Positions 17,594 to 27,497 are shown, counted from the first letter of the stretch. The stretch is 64,000 nt of DNA from Pseudomonas sp. WJP1 (GCF_028471945.1 NZ_CP110128.1:6165001-6229000); one strand, 5' to 3'. Numbers and translations: made by a program. Notes: a model not told the origin generated them from the sequence alone.

Positions 17594-17800
17594 TCATCCC
17601 GGCAGGTTTTTTCGATACTCAGTCGTGGTAATCCCCTTATACCCCCAGTTATCGGTATCGATTTCTTCGATCACGATGTGGGTCAGCTCCGGCGGCTTGC
17701 CGAGGACGCGCTGCAGGGTCTCGGTGATTTCGGCGATGACCTGGGCTTTCTGCTCACGGGTTACGCCGTCTCGGGTGATGCGTACGCTGACGAAAGGCAT
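17594..17800 (-). CDS. 4-oxalocrotonate tautomerase family enzyme
   Basis: 68-aa tautomerase-superfamily subunit. The catalytic amino-terminal proline follows the initiator Met (M-P-F-V-S-V). The beta-alpha-beta pattern is intact: GVTREQKAQVIAEITETLQ as the helix and THIVIEEIDTDNWGYKG as the second strand. Such enzymes work as hexamers on enol/keto acids, but the physiological substrate here is unknown. It is divergent from a LysR regulator 105 bp away, a standard arrangement for regulator and target. Confidence 0.93.
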   Translation of the reverse strand: MPFVSVRITRDGVTREQKAQVIAEITETLQRVLGKPPELTHIVIEEIDTDNWGYKGITTTEYRKNLPG

Positions 17801-17905
17801 GCTGCTTCTCCTGCTCGCTCATTAAGTGAGGCTGACTGTATCTGCGTACGGGCATTTGATAAATACTGATCCTCAGACTTCATTTGATCCCCGGTGTAAT
17901 TAATC

Positions 17906-18817
17906 ATGCAGCGACAATTCGACGATCTTCAACTGGGCAGCATCGAGCTGTTTTGCCTGGCCGCCGAAGCCGGCAGCTTCACGGCCGCAGCGCTGGTGGC
18001 GGGGGTCACGCCGGCCGCGGTGAGCCGCTCGGTGTCGCGCATGGAAGAACGCCTTGGCGTGCGGCTGTTTGCGCGCACAACGCGCAGCGTAAAGCTGACC
18101 GACAGTGGTCGGCGTTACTACGAAGAATGCCGCCAGGCACTCGCGCAACTGGTGGAAGCCCAGCGCGAAGTCATGGGCCAGCAACAGGTGCCTTCAGGCA
18201 CCCTGCGCATCAGCATCCCGACCACCTATGCCCACCACCGCATCCTGCCGTTGCTGCCGGCCTTTCGCGCGCGTTTTCCGGCGGTGAAGGTCGAGTCGCA
18301 CATCAGTAACCGCAACATCGATTTCGTCGGCGAAGGCTATGACATGGCCATTCGCGTGCGTGCGATTCCCGATTCCGGCCTGATCGCCCGGCAGCTGGAA
18401 GACGCCGCGCTGGTGATGATTGCCAGCCCCGAATACCTCAAGCGTGCCGGTACGCCGCAAACCCTCGACGACCTGCAACAGCACGAATGCATTCAATACG
18501 AACTGCCCAGCAGTGGCCGGCGCATTGCCTGGTTGTTCAGCGACAACGGCGTGCAACGGGAGATTCTGGCCGAGGGCAACTTCGTTTGTTCCGACGATGT
18601 ATTAGGTGGCGTCACCCTGGCGAAACATGGCGCGGGGTTGTTTCAGACCTATCGATTTATCGTCGAAAAAGAACTGGCCGATGGCTCGCTGGTGGAGGTG
18701 CTCAAGCCTTTTGGGGGGCGTTCACGGCCGTTTACCTTGCTATATCCGCAAAGTCGCCACATGCCCCTGCGGTTGCGCGCGTTTATCGACTTCCTGGTGG
18801 AGCAGTTACCACGCTGA
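17906..18817 (+). CDS. LysR-family transcriptional regulator
   Basis: 303 aa. The N-terminal winged helix-turn-helix is evident ([46 protein letters not shown]). The C-terminal effector domain is of the CrgA-like group, with the [25 protein letters not shown] stretch. It is divergent from the tautomerase gene and upstream of aroQ on the same strand with 136 bp between. It could control either neighbour; the divergent tautomerase is the classic choice. Confidence 0.92.
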   Translation: MQRQFDDLQLGSIELFCLAAEAGSFTAAALVAGVTPAAVSRSVSRMEERLGVRLFARTTRSVKLTDSGRRYYEECRQALAQLVEAQREVMGQQQVPSGTLRISIPTTYAHHRILPLLPAFRARFPAVKVESHISNRNIDFVGEGYDMAIRVRAIPDSGLIARQLEDAALVMIASPEYLKRAGTPQTLDDLQQHECIQYELPSSGRRIAWLFSDNGVQREILAEGNFVCSDDVLGGVTLAKHGAGLFQTYRFIVEKELADGSLVEVLKPFGGRSRPFTLLYPQSRHMPLRLRAFIDFLVEQLPR

Positions 18818-18877
18818 AGCGATACCGTCCGATCACCGCACACAAAAAGACCGTGGGCGGGATGTCCAATTGACCAT

Positions 18878-18897
18878 ATTAACCATCTGGTACATTT
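18878..18897. promoter_or_regulatory. Candidate TetR operator upstream of aroQ
   Basis: ATTAACCATCTGGTACATTT contains an ACCA-TC-TGGT dyad and resembles a site upstream of quiC (AACTGGGTAGTACA on the minus strand, 23116-23136). Shared use by the cluster's TetR protein is a guess from this similarity. Confidence 0.35.
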
Positions 18898-18953
18898 TAT
18901 CTCCACAGGCTGAAACCTCGGCCAATGCCAAAAATAATACGTGGAGAAAACCA

Positions 18954-19403
18954 ATGCCCCCCATCATTCTGGTGCTCAACGGCCCGAATCTGAACCTGCT
19001 TGGCACCCGTGAACCGGCGACCTATGGCCATGAAACCCTGGCAGATGTTTCCGCGCTGTGCGGCCGGGCCGCCGAAGAGTTCGGCCTGGCGGTGGAGTTT
19101 CGCCAGACCAACCATGAAGGCGAACTGCTCGACTGGATTCACGCCGCCCGCGGCCGTTGTGCCGGGATCGTGATCAACCCGGCGGCCTGGACGCACACCT
19201 CGGTGGCGATCCGCGACGCGCTGGTCGCCAGCGAACTGCCGGTGATCGAAGTGCACCTGTCCAACGTTCACGCCCGCGAGCCTTTCCGCCACCACTCCTT
19301 CGTCTCGGCCATTGCCACGGCGGTAATGGCTGGCTTCGGTAGCCATGGCTATCGCCTGGCCCTGGAACATTTCAGTCAACGTCTGAAGGGGCAAGCAGCA
19401 TGA
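18954..19403 (+). CDS. aroQ: 3-dehydroquinate dehydratase, type II
   Basis: Converts 3-dehydroquinate to 3-dehydroshikimate. Type II, 149 aa, dodecameric family. The active-site landmarks are intact: [13 protein letters not shown] (residues 8-20), the Tyr of [15 protein letters not shown] near 78 and the catalytic His in [11 protein letters not shown] near 100. The AGAAAACC-ATG start gives [10 protein letters not shown]. It overlaps the following dehydrogenase by 4 nt. In this context (next to quiC and a QsuD-like enzyme) it probably serves quinate breakdown rather than aromatic amino-acid synthesis. Confidence 0.95.
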   Translation: MPPIILVLNGPNLNLLGTREPATYGHETLADVSALCGRAAEEFGLAVEFRQTNHEGELLDWIHAARGRCAGIVINPAAWTHTSVAIRDALVASELPVIEVHLSNVHAREPFRHHSFVSAIATAVMAGFGSHGYRLALEHFSQRLKGQAA

Positions 19404-20254
19404 ACCAGAACCAAACGGTATTGGCCGGACTGATCGGCGCCGGCATCCAGGCGTCCCGCACCCCGGCGCTGCACGAGCACGAGGGCGATGCCCAGGGCAT
19501 GCGTTACCTCTATCGGCTGATCGACCTCGATCAGTTGCAACTCGACAGCAACGCCCTGCCCGACCTGTTGACGGCCGCCGAGCGCATGAACTTCACCGGC
19601 CTGAACATCACCTTTCCGTGCAAGCAGGCGATCATCCCGCTGCTCGACGAGTTGTCGCCAGAGGCCCGGGGCATTGGCGCGGTGAACACCGTGGTGCTGA
19701 AGGACGGCAAACGCATCGGTCACAACACCGATTGCCTGGGGTTTGCCGAGGGTTTTCGCCGTGGCTTGCAGGGCGTTGCCGTTGAGCGCGTCGTACAAAT
19801 GGGCGCCGGTGGCGCTGGTGCGGCCGTGGCCCACGCGCTGTTGAGCGAAGGCGTACGCCAACTGAGCATTTTCGATGTGGAAATCAGCCGCGCGCAGAGC
19901 CTGGCAGACAATCTCAACGAGCATTTCGGCAGTAACCGCGCGGTGGCCGGTCATGATCTGGCACTGACCCTGGCCGAGGCTGATGGCCTGGTCAACACCA
20001 CGCCCATGGGCATGAAAAAACTGCCCGGCATGCCGGTGCCGGTCGAGTTGCTTCGGGCTCAATTGTGGGTGGCGGAGATTGTTTACTTCCCGCTGGAAAC
20101 CGAACTGCTGCGCAATGCCCGTGCACTGGGTTGCCGTACGCTCGATGGCGGGAACATGGCGGTGTTCCAGGCGGTGAAGGCATTCGAATTGTTCAGCGGC
20201 GTGGTGCCGGATGCGCAGCGGATGCTGGAGCACTTTCAGAGCATGAATGGCTGA
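19400..20254 (+). CDS. Quinate/shikimate dehydrogenase, QsuD/RifI2-like AroE paralog
   Basis: 284-aa NAD(P)-dependent dehydrogenase of the AroE superfamily. The substrate site reads [15 protein letters not shown] instead of the S-x-S of biosynthetic AroE. This is the variant I associate with Corynebacterium QsuD and RifI2-type enzymes acting on quinate or shikimate catabolically. The catalytic Lys (NITFPCKQA) and Asp (GHNTDCLGF) are present, as is the nucleotide-binding [13 protein letters not shown]. It is coupled to aroQ by a 4-nt overlap. Direction and cofactor preference need assay. Confidence 0.88.
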   Translation: MNQNQTVLAGLIGAGIQASRTPALHEHEGDAQGMRYLYRLIDLDQLQLDSNALPDLLTAAERMNFTGLNITFPCKQAIIPLLDELSPEARGIGAVNTVVLKDGKRIGHNTDCLGFAEGFRRGLQGVAVERVVQMGAGGAGAAVAHALLSEGVRQLSIFDVEISRAQSLADNLNEHFGSNRAVAGHDLALTLAEADGLVNTTPMGMKKLPGMPVPVELLRAQLWVAEIVYFPLETELLRNARALGCRTLDGGNMAVFQAVKAFELFSGVVPDAQRMLEHFQSMNG

Positions 20255-20263
20255 AAGTCAAAA

Positions 20264-20332
20264 GATCGCAGCCTTCGGCAGCTCCTACAGAGGTACACAG
20301 GAACCCTGTAGGAGCTGCCGCAGGCTGCGATC
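20264..20332. repeat. REP-like palindrome (GATCGCAGC class)
   Basis: Inverted pair GATCGCAGCCTTCGGCAGCT / AGCTGCCGCAGGCTGCGATC around a short spacer, filling the convergent gap between the dehydrogenase and TetR genes. A single half of the same class lies at 36152-36175. Confidence 0.8.
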
Positions 20333-20335
20333 TGT

Positions 20336-21013
20336 TCAGGCTTGCAGGTAGCGCAAAACCGACTCGCAAATCATCTCCCGATGACGCTGCTTGATGCTTT
20401 CGTCCGGCAAGTCGATCTGGAAGATCTCGCCGAAAGTGTGGCGGTTCGATACGCGATAGAAGCAGAACGAACTGATCAGCAAGTGCACGTCCAACGGATC
20501 CAGGCCGGTGCGGAACAGCCCCTGTTCAGCACCGCGCCGCAGGATCTCGCCCAGTGAATCGAGGATGGTGTTGTTCATCGCCTTGATCGCATCCGAGCGC
20601 TTCACGAATTCGGCGTTGTGAATGTTCTCGATGCTGACGATGCGCACGAAATCGACATTGCGATCATGGTGATCGAAAGTGAACTCCACCAGCCGCCGAA
20701 TCGCCTCCACCGGCGTCAGCTCCGCCAGGTGCAGACGGCTTTCGGTGTTACGGATATCGCCGTAGAGCTTTTCCAGCACCTCGACGTAGAGCTGTTCCTT
20801 ACTGCCGAAGTAGTAATAGATCATGCGCTTGGACGTGTGGATGCGCTCGGCGATGGCATCGACGCGAGCCCCGGAAAGCCCTTGCTGAACGAACTCGACA
20901 ATCGCTTCCTGCAGGATGTTTTCCCGGGTTTTTTCCGGGTTGTTCTTGCGACTCTTGCGCGGCTCGGCAATTGGTTGCTCAGGTGCTGCGGAGAGTTCTG
21001 ATGTCATTGTCAT
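20336..21013 (-). CDS. TetR-family transcriptional regulator of the quinate/shikimate cluster
   Basis: 225 aa. The N-terminal helix-turn-helix is clear (ENILQEAIVEFVQQGLSGARVDAIAERIHTSKRMIYYYFGSKEQLY, residues about 30-75), with a TetR_C-type effector domain after it. It sits among aroQ, the QsuD-like gene and quiC, so it most likely controls them in response to a pathway intermediate. Candidate shared operators are noted before aroQ and quiC. An alternative ATG lies two codons downstream of the one used. Confidence 0.9.
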   Translation of the reverse strand: MTMTSELSAAPEQPIAEPRKSRKNNPEKTRENILQEAIVEFVQQGLSGARVDAIAERIHTSKRMIYYYFGSKEQLYVEVLEKLYGDIRNTESRLHLAELTPVEAIRRLVEFTFDHHDRNVDFVRIVSIENIHNAEFVKRSDAIKAMNNTILDSLGEILRRGAEQGLFRTGLDPLDVHLLISSFCFYRVSNRHTFGEIFQIDLPDESIKQRHREMICESVLRYLQA

Positions 21014-21115
21014 TGCGGGCTCACGGCCATCACTGCACAGGCTGGCGATTATGAGCCGCGCCGCACAGTGAAGGAAGCCGTGCGGCAGCGGTTTGTCGGC
21101 GTCGTTACGATTTTC

Positions 21116-23017
21116 CTACAACTTTGCCTGACGCAAGGCACCGCTACGGGATTTGGCCATGGCCGCCAGGCGCACCGCCACGTTGGCCGCACCGTAACCG
21201 GCATAACCGTTCTTGCGCTGAATGATCTCGAAGAAGAAACGCCCCTCGAACGGCTCGGTGTACACGTGGAACAGTTCACCGCCCTGGGCATCACGGTCGT
21301 ACAGCACGTTGTAATAGGCCAGTTCGCTGAGGAATTCGTCATCGAAATCGAAGCGTGCGGCCAGGTCATCGTAGTAGTTGAGCGGAATATCCAGCAGCGG
21401 CACGCCCGCCGCTTTGGCGCGACTAACTTCGGCAAAGATGTCGTCGCAATCGAACGCGATGTGGTGCACGCCGGAGCCGCGATAACTCGACAACGCGTGT
21501 GAGATGGCGGTGTTGCGGTTTTCGGAAATATTGAGCGGCAGGCGGATCGAACTGTCACGGCTGCGCAGCGCGCGGCTCTTCACCAGACCATAGGGATCGG
21601 GCAGCACCACTTCGTCATCGGCTTCAAAATCGAGCAGGCTCTTGTAGAACAGCACCCAACTGTCGAGACTGTCGGCGGGCAGCGCCATAGCCATGTGATC
21701 GATGCGCTTGAGGCCGCCGCTGCTCACCGCGGCCGGCTCCAGGTTGAAGTCGGTTCCATAGACATCGGCGTCTTGATCGACGAGGTAAATCAGGCTGCCA
21801 TCCGGCGCGCGCACGGCGGCCAGTTCCAGTTCATTGGGGCCGACCAATCCGCGATACGGCTGGCCTTTGTAGGCCACCGCCCGGGCCAGCGCACTGGCGC
21901 TGTCCTTGACGCGCACGGCAGTGGCACACAGCGATGGACCATGCGCCTCGAAGAAGCTGTGGCCGAAGGAGTAAGGTTCGGAGTTGAGGATCAGGTTGAT
22001 ATCGCCCTGGCGCAGCAGGCTGACGCTCTTGGAGCGATGCTGCCCGGCCTTGACGAAACCCAGCCGCTCCAGCCAATGGGAGAGCTTGGCGCCGAGGCTT
22101 TCGTCCACGGCGAATTCGAGAAACTCGATGCCGTTGTATTCGCTGGCCTTCGGAGTCTCGAACAGGATCTCGGGGTTGCCGGCAGGCTTGGCCTCCTGGG
22201 CCAGGCGCTCGCGGGTTTTCTCTTCCAGGTACAGCAACGAGCGCAAGCCGTCAGCAGCGTTGGCCCGTGGCGGTGCGGCGCGGAAACCGTCGTTGAAGAT
22301 CTCCAGCGACAGCGGACCGGTGTAGCCACTCTTGATGATCGGCGCGAGGAAGCCAGGCAAATCGAATTCGCCCTGGCCCGGGAAGCAACGGAAATGCCGG
22401 CTCCACTCGAGCACATCCATGGCCAGGATCGGTGCATCAGCCATTTGCACGAAGAAAATCTTATCGCCGGGAATCTCGGCGATAGCGCTCGGGTCGCCCT
22501 TGAGCGACAGCGTATGGAAACTGTCGAGCAACACGCCGAGGCTCGGATGATCGGCCTGACGAACGATGTTCCACACCTGTTGCCAAGTGTTCACATGCCG
22601 GCCCCAGGCCAGTGCTTCGTAACCGATGCGCAGACCGCGCGCGCCAGCGTGTTCAGCCAGCAGGCGCAAATCATCGACTAAAATCTGTTCATCACCGATG
22701 GAATCGGCCGAGGCGTTGCTGCACACCAGCACCAGGTCGGTGCCCAGTTCCTGCATCAGGTCGAACTTGCGCTCGGCCCGTTCCAGATTGCGCGACAAGC
22801 GGTCACGGCGGCAGCCTTCAAAATCCCGGAACGGTTGAAACAGGGTGATGGCGATCCCGAGATCGGCGCACATCTGTTTAATTTCCCGCGGGCTGCCGTC
22901 GTAGTAGAGAAGGTCGTTCTCGAAAATTTCGACGCCGTCAAAACCGGCGGCTGCAATGGCTTCGAGTTTTTCCGGCAGGGTACCGCTCAAGGACACGGTG
23001 GCAATGGAACGCTGCAT
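21116..23017 (-). CDS. quiC: 3-dehydroshikimate dehydratase fused to an HPPD-like domain
   Basis: Converts 3-dehydroshikimate to protocatechuate. The 633-aa protein has two parts. Residues 1-275 form a xylose-isomerase-like TIM barrel dehydratase (SIATVSLSGTLPEKLEAIAAAGFDGVEIFEND at the start, LSLEIFNDGFR near 255). Residues about 290-630 resemble 4-hydroxyphenylpyruvate dioxygenase. The HPPD metal triad appears kept: His in IDHMAMAL (about 440), His in GVHHIAFD (about 518) and Glu in FFEIIQR (about 598). Such fusions are known in Pseudomonas QuiC1. It is divergent from the MFS gene across 500 bp. Confidence 0.92.
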   Translation of the reverse strand: MQRSIATVSLSGTLPEKLEAIAAAGFDGVEIFENDLLYYDGSPREIKQMCADLGIAITLFQPFRDFEGCRRDRLSRNLERAERKFDLMQELGTDLVLVCSNASADSIGDEQILVDDLRLLAEHAGARGLRIGYEALAWGRHVNTWQQVWNIVRQADHPSLGVLLDSFHTLSLKGDPSAIAEIPGDKIFFVQMADAPILAMDVLEWSRHFRCFPGQGEFDLPGFLAPIIKSGYTGPLSLEIFNDGFRAAPPRANAADGLRSLLYLEEKTRERLAQEAKPAGNPEILFETPKASEYNGIEFLEFAVDESLGAKLSHWLERLGFVKAGQHRSKSVSLLRQGDINLILNSEPYSFGHSFFEAHGPSLCATAVRVKDSASALARAVAYKGQPYRGLVGPNELELAAVRAPDGSLIYLVDQDADVYGTDFNLEPAAVSSGGLKRIDHMAMALPADSLDSWVLFYKSLLDFEADDEVVLPDPYGLVKSRALRSRDSSIRLPLNISENRNTAISHALSSYRGSGVHHIAFDCDDIFAEVSRAKAAGVPLLDIPLNYYDDLAARFDFDDEFLSELAYYNVLYDRDAQGGELFHVYTEPFEGRFFFEIIQRKNGYAGYGAANVAVRLAAMAKSRSGALRQAKL

Positions 23018-23517
23018 TTTTTTCGACTCCCGGTGGAGGCTGCGGCTACAGGGAATATGCGCCGATTTTAAAAGAGTGAGCGAATTATTGAGCTGGCGGG
23101 TGCAATGAGCAATTTAAAGTGTACTACCCAGTTAGTTTTGCGTGCGATTATCGAACACAATGGACTTTAGCGAATTGACGATTTTTTGCTCAATGCGCAA
23201 CATCAACACCACATTGAGTCCGGTCATCAACCGACGGCCTCAGTTAACAAAGACCCTGAACACCACATAAAAATTTCAAAAACCGGGTATATGCTCATGC
23301 GCTCATTTAACGCCTTGCTCACTCGAACCACCGTCATTACGCCCTGCCTGGCGTCCATCCGAACCTTGCGCACCGCCGGCACTCCCGTGCCGCTCGCTGA
23401 ATAAACCGTCAGACGACGAAACCAGCCGATCAGTCCTGCGCCCATCGCCATCGATTGATCACGCGCCCTTGAAGTCCCGACGAGCCTTGCTTGTCAGTCA
23501 TTGAACGGATGGCACAC
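23018..23517. promoter_or_regulatory. Divergent promoter region, quiC / MFS transporter
   Basis: 500 bp with no convincing gene; the short frames inside lack ribosome sites and family features. The part nearest quiC is AT-richer and holds GTACTACCCAGTTAGT (23121-23136), a candidate operator resembling one before aroQ. A small stem CGGCAC/GTGCCG lies near 23380. Confidence 0.45.
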
Positions 23518-24855
23518 ATGAATCCTACACCTAGCTCACGCATGGCTCCGGCCATGAGCGCTGCCTCTGGCGGCATCGGCGACAAAATCCGCGGCGCCAT
23601 GGCTGTCGGCAAAACCCGTTGGGGCATGCTGGCGCTGGTGTTTTTCGCCACCACCCTGAACTACATCGACCGCGCCGCCCTCGGCGTCATGCAGCCCATC
23701 CTGGCCAAGGAAATGAGCTGGACGGCGATGGACTACGCCAACATCAACTTCTGGTTCCAGGTCGGCTACGCCATCGGTTTCGTGATACAAGGCCGCTTGA
23801 TCGACCGGGTGGGCGTCAAACGCGTGTTCTTCTGCGCCGTGCTGCTCTGGAGCCTGGCGACCGGCGCCCACGGCCTGGCCACTTCGGCGGTTGGCTTCAT
23901 GGTCTGCCGCTTCATTCTCGGCCTGACCGAAGCCGCCAACTACCCGGCCTGCGTGAAAACCACGCGCCTGTGGTTCCCGGCCGGCGAGCGCGCCGTGGCC
24001 ACCGGCATTTTCAACGCCGGTACCAACGTCGGTGCGATGTTCACCCCGATGCTGTTGCCGCTGATCCTCCACGTCTGGGGCTGGCAAGCTGCCTTCCTGT
24101 GCATGTCGGCACTGGGCGGGATCTGGCTGCTGTTCTGGGGCCTGAAGTACTTCAACCCGGAAGATCACCCAAGCGTCAAACAGTCGGAACTGGACTACAT
24201 CCAGAACGAAGTGGAACCGGAACAAACCCGCGTACCGTTCTCGAAGATCCTGCGCATGCGCGGCACTTGGGCCTTCGCCCTCGCCTACTCGATCACCGCG
24301 CCGGTGTTCTGGTTCTACCTGTACTGGCTGCCACCGTTCCTCAATCAGCAATACAACCTGGGCATCAACGTGACCCAGATGGGCATTCCGCTGATCATCA
24401 TCTACCTCACCGCCGACTTCGGCAGTGTCGGTGGCGGGATCCTGTCCTCGTTCCTGATCGGTCGCGGCGTCAACCCGATCAAGGCGCGCCTGATGTCCAT
24501 GTTCCTGTTCGCCTGCTGCATCATCGGCGTGATCATGGCGGCCGGCTCCAGCAACCTGTGGGTGGCGGTAGCCGCGATCTCCCTGGCCATCGGCGCGCAC
24601 CAGGCCTGGACCGCGAACATCTGGAGCCTGGTGATGGACTACACGCCCAAGCACATGATGAGTACGGTGTTCGGCTTCGGCGGCATGTGCGCTGCGATTG
24701 GCGGGATGTTCATGACCCAGTTGGTCGGCCACATCCTGACCGTGACCAACAACAACTACACCGTGCTGTTCACCCTGATCCCGGCGATGTACTTCATCGC
24801 GCTGACCTGGCTGTACTTCATGGCACCGCGCAAGATCCCGAAAGTAGAAGACTGA
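23518..24855 (+). CDS. MFS transporter, probable quinate/shikimate importer
   Basis: 445-aa major facilitator of the anion:cation symporter (ACS) group. After a 35-residue cytoplasmic tail it shows ALVFFATTLNYIDRAALGVM (TM1 with the ACS motif NYIDR), the MFS signature GRLIDRVGVKRVF and RFILGLTEAANYPACVKTTRLWFP. Twelve spans are predicted by eye. The ATG at 23518 has GGATGG upstream and is preferred over earlier in-frame starts. Lying divergent from quiC it is most simply the uptake system for the cluster's substrate. The substrate is inferred, not read. Confidence 0.9.
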   Translation: MNPTPSSRMAPAMSAASGGIGDKIRGAMAVGKTRWGMLALVFFATTLNYIDRAALGVMQPILAKEMSWTAMDYANINFWFQVGYAIGFVIQGRLIDRVGVKRVFFCAVLLWSLATGAHGLATSAVGFMVCRFILGLTEAANYPACVKTTRLWFPAGERAVATGIFNAGTNVGAMFTPMLLPLILHVWGWQAAFLCMSALGGIWLLFWGLKYFNPEDHPSVKQSELDYIQNEVEPEQTRVPFSKILRMRGTWAFALAYSITAPVFWFYLYWLPPFLNQQYNLGINVTQMGIPLIIIYLTADFGSVGGGILSSFLIGRGVNPIKARLMSMFLFACCIIGVIMAAGSSNLWVAVAAISLAIGAHQAWTANIWSLVMDYTPKHMMSTVFGFGGMCAAIGGMFMTQLVGHILTVTNNNYTVLFTLIPAMYFIALTWLYFMAPRKIPKVED

Positions 24856-24865
24856 TGTTCCCTCG

Positions 24866-24898
24866 GCGCAGGCCCGGTTTCGGGCCTGCGCTTTTTTT
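24866..24898 (+). terminator. Terminator after MFS transporter
   Basis: Perfect 11-bp stem GCGCAGGCCCG / CGGGCCTGCGC with a 4-nt loop and seven T. It separates the transporter from the chemoreceptor gene. Confidence 0.93.
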
Positions 24899-24953
24899 GT
24901 GCCCGCTTTTTATGAATTCCTGAATGTCCATTCATCGCCAAGGAGGTGAAACC

Positions 24954-26576
24954 ATGTCGCCAGGTCACCTGAGCATCGCCAAGCGCGCCATGATCAGCTT
25001 CGGCCTCATCGCCTTGCTGGTCCTGTTGCAAGGTTTGTTCGCCCTCAAGCAAGTAGCGCAAGTGCGCGCCACCGGTCAGCACACCGAGAACGTCTCCCTG
25101 CCCAGCACCCGTTACTTGGGAGAAATTCGCGACTACGTCCTGAGCATTCGCGTGCTCAGCCTGCGCATGGCGCTCAATCGCGAGCCCAAGGTGCTCGACG
25201 CGACCGTCACGCGCCTGCATCAGGTGCAGGGCTGGCTTGTACAGGCCCTGGACAAGTTCGCCCCGCTCGTAGGCGACTACAACCGGGCGCCGTACGAAAA
25301 CTTCGTCGCGACGGTCACCCGCTACCGTGAGGCGCTGACGCGATACGAAAGCCTGTCGCAGGCAAACCACCTCGAAGAAATGACCGCGCTGCTCAATGGC
25401 GAAATCCAGGATTACTCGACCCGCAGCGGAGACCAGTTCGCCGAACTGGTGGCGCTCACCGCCAATGAAGTCAGCCAGTCCGCAGCGCAAGCCGACACAC
25501 TCTATGGCCAGGTGAAGGTCACGGTGATCGGGGCCTTGCTGGGGGTGTCACTGCTGACCGCTCTACTCGCCTGGCTGTTGATTCGCAGCATCGTGGTGCC
25601 CATCCGCCAGGCCGTGGAAGTGGCCGAGCAAGTCGCCGCCGGCGATCTCGGCACGCCGATACAGAGCCAGGGCAGCGATGAAACGGCGCGCTTGCTCACC
25701 GCCCTGTCGATCATGCAGAACAGCCTGCGCGATACCCTGCAACGGATCAGCGCCGCATCGAGTCAACTGAACGCGGCTGCCGAGCAAATGAACCAGAGCA
25801 CCCATCAGGATTCCGGGCGACTGCAGCAGCAACACAACGAAATCGAACAAGCCGCCACCGCGGTCAACGAGATGACCGTCGCCGTGGAAGAAGTCGCACG
25901 CAATGCGGTCTCGACATCTGACAGCACGCGCCAGTCGACACAGCAGGCCAGCCAGGGCCAGGCACGCGTCATCGAGACACTGGACTCGATTCAGGCCATG
26001 AGCGCCGATGCCGGCATTGCCCTGCAACAGGTGCAAACCCTGGCCGAGCAATCCCGGGAAATCGGCAAGGTGCTGGACGTGATTCGCGCCATCGCCGAGC
26101 AGACCAACCTGCTGGCGCTCAACGCCGCGATCGAAGCGGCCCGGGCCGGGGAAGCCGGGCGTGGTTTTGCGGTGGTCGCCGATGAAGTGCGCGCACTGGC
26201 CCATCGTACCCAGCAATCGACCCGGGAAATCGAACAGATGATCGGCCGGGTCCAGGGCGATACTGAGAGCGTGGTGTTGTCGATGCACGGCAACAGTCAG
26301 CGCGTCGCCCAGACCCTGTCGATCGCCGAACAGGCCGGCATCGCCTTGGCGCAAATCACCCGGGCCATGGAGCAGATCCACGAGCGCAACCTGGTGATCG
26401 CCAGCGCATCGGAAGAGCAAGCCGCCGTGGCCCGCGAGGTGGACAGGAATCTGCTGAACATCCGCGACCTGTCGCTGCAAAGTGCCGATGCCTCGACTCG
26501 CACCAGCGCCACCAGCCAGCAACTGTCGCAATTGGCCGCGGGCCTGCAAAACCTGGTGCTGCGCTTCAGGTTCTGA
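24954..26576 (+). CDS. Methyl-accepting chemotaxis protein with 4-helix-bundle sensor (PcaY-like candidate)
   Basis: 540-aa transmembrane chemoreceptor. The ATG at 24954 follows AAGGAGGTGA, an excellent ribosome site. Order: TM1 (about 12-33), a periplasmic helical bundle (about 35-185), TM2 ([20 protein letters not shown], about 188-210), HAMP (to about 265) and the signalling hairpin with [20 protein letters not shown] near 390. Adjacent to the quinate genes it may sense C6-ring carboxylic acids, as PcaY does in P. putida. The ligand is inferred from context only. Confidence 0.92.
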   Translation: MSPGHLSIAKRAMISFGLIALLVLLQGLFALKQVAQVRATGQHTENVSLPSTRYLGEIRDYVLSIRVLSLRMALNREPKVLDATVTRLHQVQGWLVQALDKFAPLVGDYNRAPYENFVATVTRYREALTRYESLSQANHLEEMTALLNGEIQDYSTRSGDQFAELVALTANEVSQSAAQADTLYGQVKVTVIGALLGVSLLTALLAWLLIRSIVVPIRQAVEVAEQVAAGDLGTPIQSQGSDETARLLTALSIMQNSLRDTLQRISAASSQLNAAAEQMNQSTHQDSGRLQQQHNEIEQAATAVNEMTVAVEEVARNAVSTSDSTRQSTQQASQGQARVIETLDSIQAMSADAGIALQQVQTLAEQSREIGKVLDVIRAIAEQTNLLALNAAIEAARAGEAGRGFAVVADEVRALAHRTQQSTREIEQMIGRVQGDTESVVLSMHGNSQRVAQTLSIAEQAGIALAQITRAMEQIHERNLVIASASEEQAAVAREVDRNLLNIRDLSLQSADASTRTSATSQQLSQLAAGLQNLVLRFRF

Positions 26577-26582
26577 GTGAGC

Positions 26583-27461
26583 TCAGCGGCGGCTTTGTTG
26601 CCATGCCGCCGCCAGGCCACTGCAGCAAATGATGGCGATCCCGACGATGGTGGTCAGGGTCGGCGTGTGGGAAAACAGCAACCAGCCCAGCAGGCCGGCA
26701 AACACGATCTGGCAATAGCTGAAGGGCGCCAACAAGGCCGGCGCCGCATGGCGGAAGGCCTGGGTCAAGAACAGGTGTGCCGTCATGCCACAGGCGCCCA
26801 GCGCCAGCATCATCGCGCCGTGCAGCAAGGTCGGCACCTGCCAGAAGAACGGCACCAGCGCACTCATGACCAGGGTGTTGCACAGCCCGGCGAAGAAGTT
26901 GCTGGTGGTCGGGCTGTCGATCTCGCTGAGCTTGCGAGTCAGCAACTGGTAGAAGCAGAAAAACAATGCCGAGCACAACGGCAGCAGCACCGCCGGGGTG
27001 AACAGATCACCACCGGGGTGGACGATGATCAGCACCCCGATAAAACCGCAAATCACCGCCAGCCATTGGCCACGAGTGACCTTCTCCCCCAGCAACGGCA
27101 CCGACAACGCAGTCACCAGCACCGGTGCGAGGAAGTTGACCGACGTTGCCTCGGCCAGCGGGATGTACATCAACCCCGTGGTGAAAAACAGGCTGGTGCC
27201 CAGCAGGCACAACGCGCGAACCAGTTGCAGCAGCGGCCGCTTGGTACGCAGCACGCGCAGCCCGGATTGCGGCAGGAATATCCCGGCCATCAGCAAGGTA
27301 TGCACCACATAACGCGCCCACACCACCATCACAATCGGATAGAACCCGGAAAGGTACTTCGACAAAGCGTCATGACTGGAAAACAGGAAGGTTGCGACAA
27401 CGATCAGCAGGATCCCTTTGAAGGGCTGATTGACGCCGGAAAACGGTGTGCTGACGGTCAT
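26583..27461 (-). CDS. EamA-family (DMT) transporter
   Basis: 292-aa drug/metabolite-type permease with ten predicted spans in two EamA repeats, each opening with a typical pattern (GILLIVVATFLFSSHDALSKYL at residues 15-36; the second half from about 155). AAGGA lies 8 nt before the ATG. It starts 36 nt downstream of the TIM-barrel gene and is the last gene of the Gfo/Idh-TIM-barrel-EamA unit. It would move the substrate or product of that pathway. It is convergent with the chemoreceptor gene, 6 bp apart. Confidence 0.88.
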   Translation of the reverse strand: MTVSTPFSGVNQPFKGILLIVVATFLFSSHDALSKYLSGFYPIVMVVWARYVVHTLLMAGIFLPQSGLRVLRTKRPLLQLVRALCLLGTSLFFTTGLMYIPLAEATSVNFLAPVLVTALSVPLLGEKVTRGQWLAVICGFIGVLIIVHPGGDLFTPAVLLPLCSALFFCFYQLLTRKLSEIDSPTTSNFFAGLCNTLVMSALVPFFWQVPTLLHGAMMLALGACGMTAHLFLTQAFRHAAPALLAPFSYCQIVFAGLLGWLLFSHTPTLTTIVGIAIICCSGLAAAWQQSRR

Positions 27462-27497
27462 TGGGGTTCCTTGTTCAAAAACAACACTTCGCGGGGC

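Noticed and set aside
23536..24732. Long minus-strand frame opposite the MFS transporter
   Set aside because: No ribosome site or family signature; the plus-strand protein is an unambiguous transporter.
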